Assembly: GCA_028276365.1 (NCBI GenBank)
Contig: JAPYWL010000023.1
Location: forward strand, 1 to 17,556
Direction of reading: 5' to 3'
DNA length: 17,556 nucleotides
DNA from: Deltaproteobacteria bacterium
GTDB lineage: Bacteria > DRYD01
A program made the translations under genes and the position numbers. This document shows positions 15,676-17,556 of this stretch, piece after piece (positions within the stretch are counted from its first letter, which is position 1; every line of letters starts with the position of its first letter). The notes beneath the pieces are model-generated. The model had not been told where the DNA came from and ran no database searches. It worked only from the letters and a program-made list of their open reading frames with translations.

Positions 15676-16602
15676 ATGATATATTTATTAACTGATTACG
15701 GATCTAAGGATTACTTTGTAAGTGCTTTAAAAATAGTTATTCATAATTTCTTAAATAATCTTAAACTAAAAACAGAATTACTAAGTATAACTCATAATAT
15801 TGAACGACATAATATTATACAAGGAATAATAAATTTACAAAGTGTTTTAGATATTGTTCCCAATAATTCAATTTTTTTAGTTGTTATAGACCCTCAAGTA
15901 GGAGATACCAAAAATTTAATATATAATAAACCAATAATTGCTAAGTTTTCTAAAACAAAAAATAATCTAAAAAAAGAATTATATATAATCTCAAGAAACA
16001 ATGGGATTTTAACTGCTTTTTATAATAGAAATTATAAACTTGAATTTATCTATAAAATTTCTGTAAAAAATATATTAAAGGATATAAAATCTAAAGGGAT
16101 ATTTTATAAGAGTTTTATAACTGATATAGATAACACTTTTCATGGGAAATCAGTATTTGCATCTATTGCCGCTTTAACATTTGCTAAATTAAATAACAAA
16201 AATTTATTAGATAAATTTATAACTAAAGATCATACCTTAAAACCTTTTATTTTTAAAGACTTATTTAAAATAAAACAAAAACAAAATTATATACAAGGTA
16301 GATTATTATATGCTGATCATTTTGGAAATGTCATAACTAATATTCCTCATAATAAAATTAAAAAAATTAAGCAATGTATAATTAAATTTAATGATTTAGA
16401 TAAACAATTAGTAATTGATAAATTTTATAATTCATATTCACAAGCTTTAGATGATGAATTATTTCTTATAAAGGGGAGTTTTGGATATTTAGAAATATCA
16501 GTTAATAAGCAGAGTGCACTTGAAAAGATAATGGATTACTTTAAAGATTACTATTATAGCGATATATATAATTTGTTGTCAGTTCATTTATTATTAAGCT
16601 AA
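15676..16602 (+). CDS. SAM hydroxide adenosyltransferase family protein (DUF62)
   Basis: Members of this family, related to fluorinase and chlorinase, split S-adenosylmethionine to adenosine and methionine using water or hydroxide. The 308-residue protein has the N-terminal signature IYLLTDYGSKDYFVSALK (residues 2-19), FLVVIDPQVGDTKNLIY (67-83), NNGILTAF (108-115), NTFHGKSVFASIAA (153-166) and LLYADHFGNVITNIP (210-224). The last is the hallmark of the C-terminal domain. Family catalysis uses an Asp-Arg-His set. Here D72 and H156 are in place, but the motif usually reading DPGVGTxR reads DPQVGDTK, so Lys79 replaces Arg. I start at the ATG at 15676, not the TTG just before it, to give MIYLLTD. 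No SD is seen. Activity may be altered. Confidence 0.9.
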   Translation: MIYLLTDYGSKDYFVSALKIVIHNFLNNLKLKTELLSITHNIERHNIIQGIINLQSVLDIVPNNSIFLVVIDPQVGDTKNLIYNKPIIAKFSKTKNNLKKELYIISRNNGILTAFYNRNYKLEFIYKISVKNILKDIKSKGIFYKSFITDIDNTFHGKSVFASIAALTFAKLNNKNLLDKFITKDHTLKPFIFKDLFKIKQKQNYIQGRLLYADHFGNVITNIPHNKIKKIKQCIIKFNDLDKQLVIDKFYNSYSQALDDELFLIKGSFGYLEISVNKQSALEKIMDYFKDYYYSDIYNLLSVHLLLS

Positions 16603-16714
16603 AATTATTAGTAAAATAAAATTTAAAAAACAAAAATTTATCTTTAAAATTACTTAGTAGATATGCTATTTTAACTTATGTATATTTTTTAAAAGGTAGT
16701 TTAAAAATAAGGTA
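16603..16714. other. Convergent intergenic gap
   Basis: This 112-nt gap lies between the 3' ends of the SAM-hydrolase-like gene and era. I see no GC-containing hairpin with a T-run in either direction. Termination here may rely on AT-rich signals or Rho. Confidence 0.4.
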
Positions 16715-17556
16715 TTAGTATCCTATGGATTGGATGAAATCTAGTTTAGAGGTCCAGTTTTCTTTTTCTTTAACCCAAAGATCTAAATAGATTTTCTTTT
16801 TAAGGATGAATTCAAGTTCTTCTCTAGCAGCTTTTCCTATTTTTTTTATCATTTGCCCGTTTTTTCCTATTATTATAGATCTTTGGGATTCTTTTTCTAC
16901 AAAAATAGTAGCAGCTATATAAAGAAGATTATTTTTTCTTTCCTCTATTTGTTCTACAAATACTGCAGTTTTATATGGTAGTTCTTGATGGGTAAATAAT
17001 AAGATTTTTTCTCTTATTACTTCTGCAATAAAAAATCTAAGATTCCCAATAAACGGCTGACTATCTTGGGGATCTATTAAATACTCGTTATAAGGTAAGT
17101 ATTTAGCTAATACTTCAATTAATCTATCTATATTTTCATTTTTTATAGCGGATATCGGAACTATTTCTTTAAATAAGTTATAACTATTCATTTCTTCTAT
17201 TATTGTTAAAGCTAAATTCCTATTTTCTAATTTATCTATTTTGTTTATGCCTAAGATTATATTTTTGTTTAAAAATTTTTCTTTTAATAAGTTAATAAAT
17301 AAGAAATCCTGATCATCTAATGGACTAGTAGCATCTATAAGCATTAGGATAACATCAGCTTCAGTTAATGCTGATTCTACATGCTTTATCATGTTTTGAC
17401 CTAATGTATTAAGTGGTTTATGATAACCGGGGGTATCTATTAATACTAATTGTATGATTTTATTATCAATTTCTTTTATTGTATAACCGTAGATATTAAC
17501 TCTGGTGGTTTGAGGTTTTGGAGAAACTATTGAAGCTTTTATATTTAATAGATTAT
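16715..17556 (-). CDS. era: GTPase Era, 5' end outside window
   Basis: Era is a GTPase that binds the 3' end of 16S rRNA and helps mature the 30S subunit. The gene runs off the right edge: 279 residues are visible, and about 20 N-terminal residues, including the P-loop (GxxxxGKS), are missing. The visible frame begins NLLNIKASIVSPKPQTTR, the Era switch region. DTPG (G3) is at visible residues 40-43, NKID (G4) at 104-107 and SAIK (G5) at 135-138. The KH domain has IIIGKNGQMIKKIG around 227-240, and the C-terminus is typical (LWVKEKENW). The ATG at 17390-17392 is internal, because Era sequence continues upstream in frame. The nucleotide-binding motifs seen are intact. Confidence 0.95.
   Translation of the reverse strand, partial: NLLNIKASIVSPKPQTTRVNIYGYTIKEIDNKIIQLVLIDTPGYHKPLNTLGQNMIKHVESALTEADVILMLIDATSPLDDQDFLFINLLKEKFLNKNIILGINKIDKLENRNLALTIIEEMNSYNLFKEIVPISAIKNENIDRLIEVLAKYLPYNEYLIDPQDSQPFIGNLRFFIAEVIREKILLFTHQELPYKTAVFVEQIEERKNNLLYIAATIFVEKESQRSIIIGKNGQMIKKIGKAAREELEFILKKKIYLDLWVKEKENWTSKLDFIQSIGY

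Noticed and set aside
16715-17392. ATG at 17392 as the start of era
   Set aside because: The same frame continues upstream to the window edge with clear Era sequence, including DTPG and the switch region.
1-17556. tRNA, rRNA or riboswitch genes
   Set aside because: No gap shows a cloverleaf, a GC-richer structured block or a riboswitch core that I could recognise.
1-17556. Reassigned stop codon
   Set aside because: All intact genes end in TAA, Trp is encoded by TGG, and no in-frame TGA or TAG interrupts a recognisable domain except in the pseudogene.

Overview
The window is very AT-rich bacterial DNA, by eye roughly a quarter G+C, using the standard genetic code. All twelve intact or edge-truncated genes end in TAA. 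The flagellar rod genes, a type IV prepilin, Mfd, Era, HtpX and a biotin carboxyl carrier protein fix it as a free-living, probably motile bacterium. I cannot name the phylum safely. The CRISPR repeat style (ending ATTGAAAG) and strong AT bias resemble low-GC anaerobes and thermophiles, but that is a weak hint.

Layout, left to right. (1) Bases 1-474 have no gene. Bases 21-49 look like a single type I (I-B-like) CRISPR repeat on the minus strand, cut off by the window edge. Bases 50-474 would be its leader side and carry several inverted and direct repeats. (2) A minus-strand AAA-ATPase-like/PD-(D/E)XK gene (DUF1703 type) at 475-2007. (3) A divergent plus-strand run: a 1001-residue prepilin-like protein with a beta-propeller-like body, a divergent mfd, an overlapping unknown Lys/Asn-rich gene, and a 613-residue secreted or anchored unknown. 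(4) A decayed, frameshifted C-terminal remnant of an LhgO-type FAD oxidoreductase at 11161-11552. (5) htpX, converging on a minus-strand set of a family 2 glycosyltransferase and then flgB-fliE-flgC. (6) A plus-strand accB-like gene and a SAM hydroxide adenosyltransferase-like gene. (7) The 5'-truncated minus-strand era gene at the right edge.

The genes do not form one pathway. Housekeeping genes (mfd, htpX, accB, era) sit among cell-surface genes (giant prepilin, secreted unknown, glycosyltransferase, rod genes). The points most worth following are the CRISPR leader end, the giant prepilin-propeller fusion, the unusual flgB-fliE-flgC order, the oxidoreductase pseudogene, the Lys-for-Arg change in the SAM-hydrolase family protein, and a split between genes with strong Shine-Dalgarno sites and genes with none.
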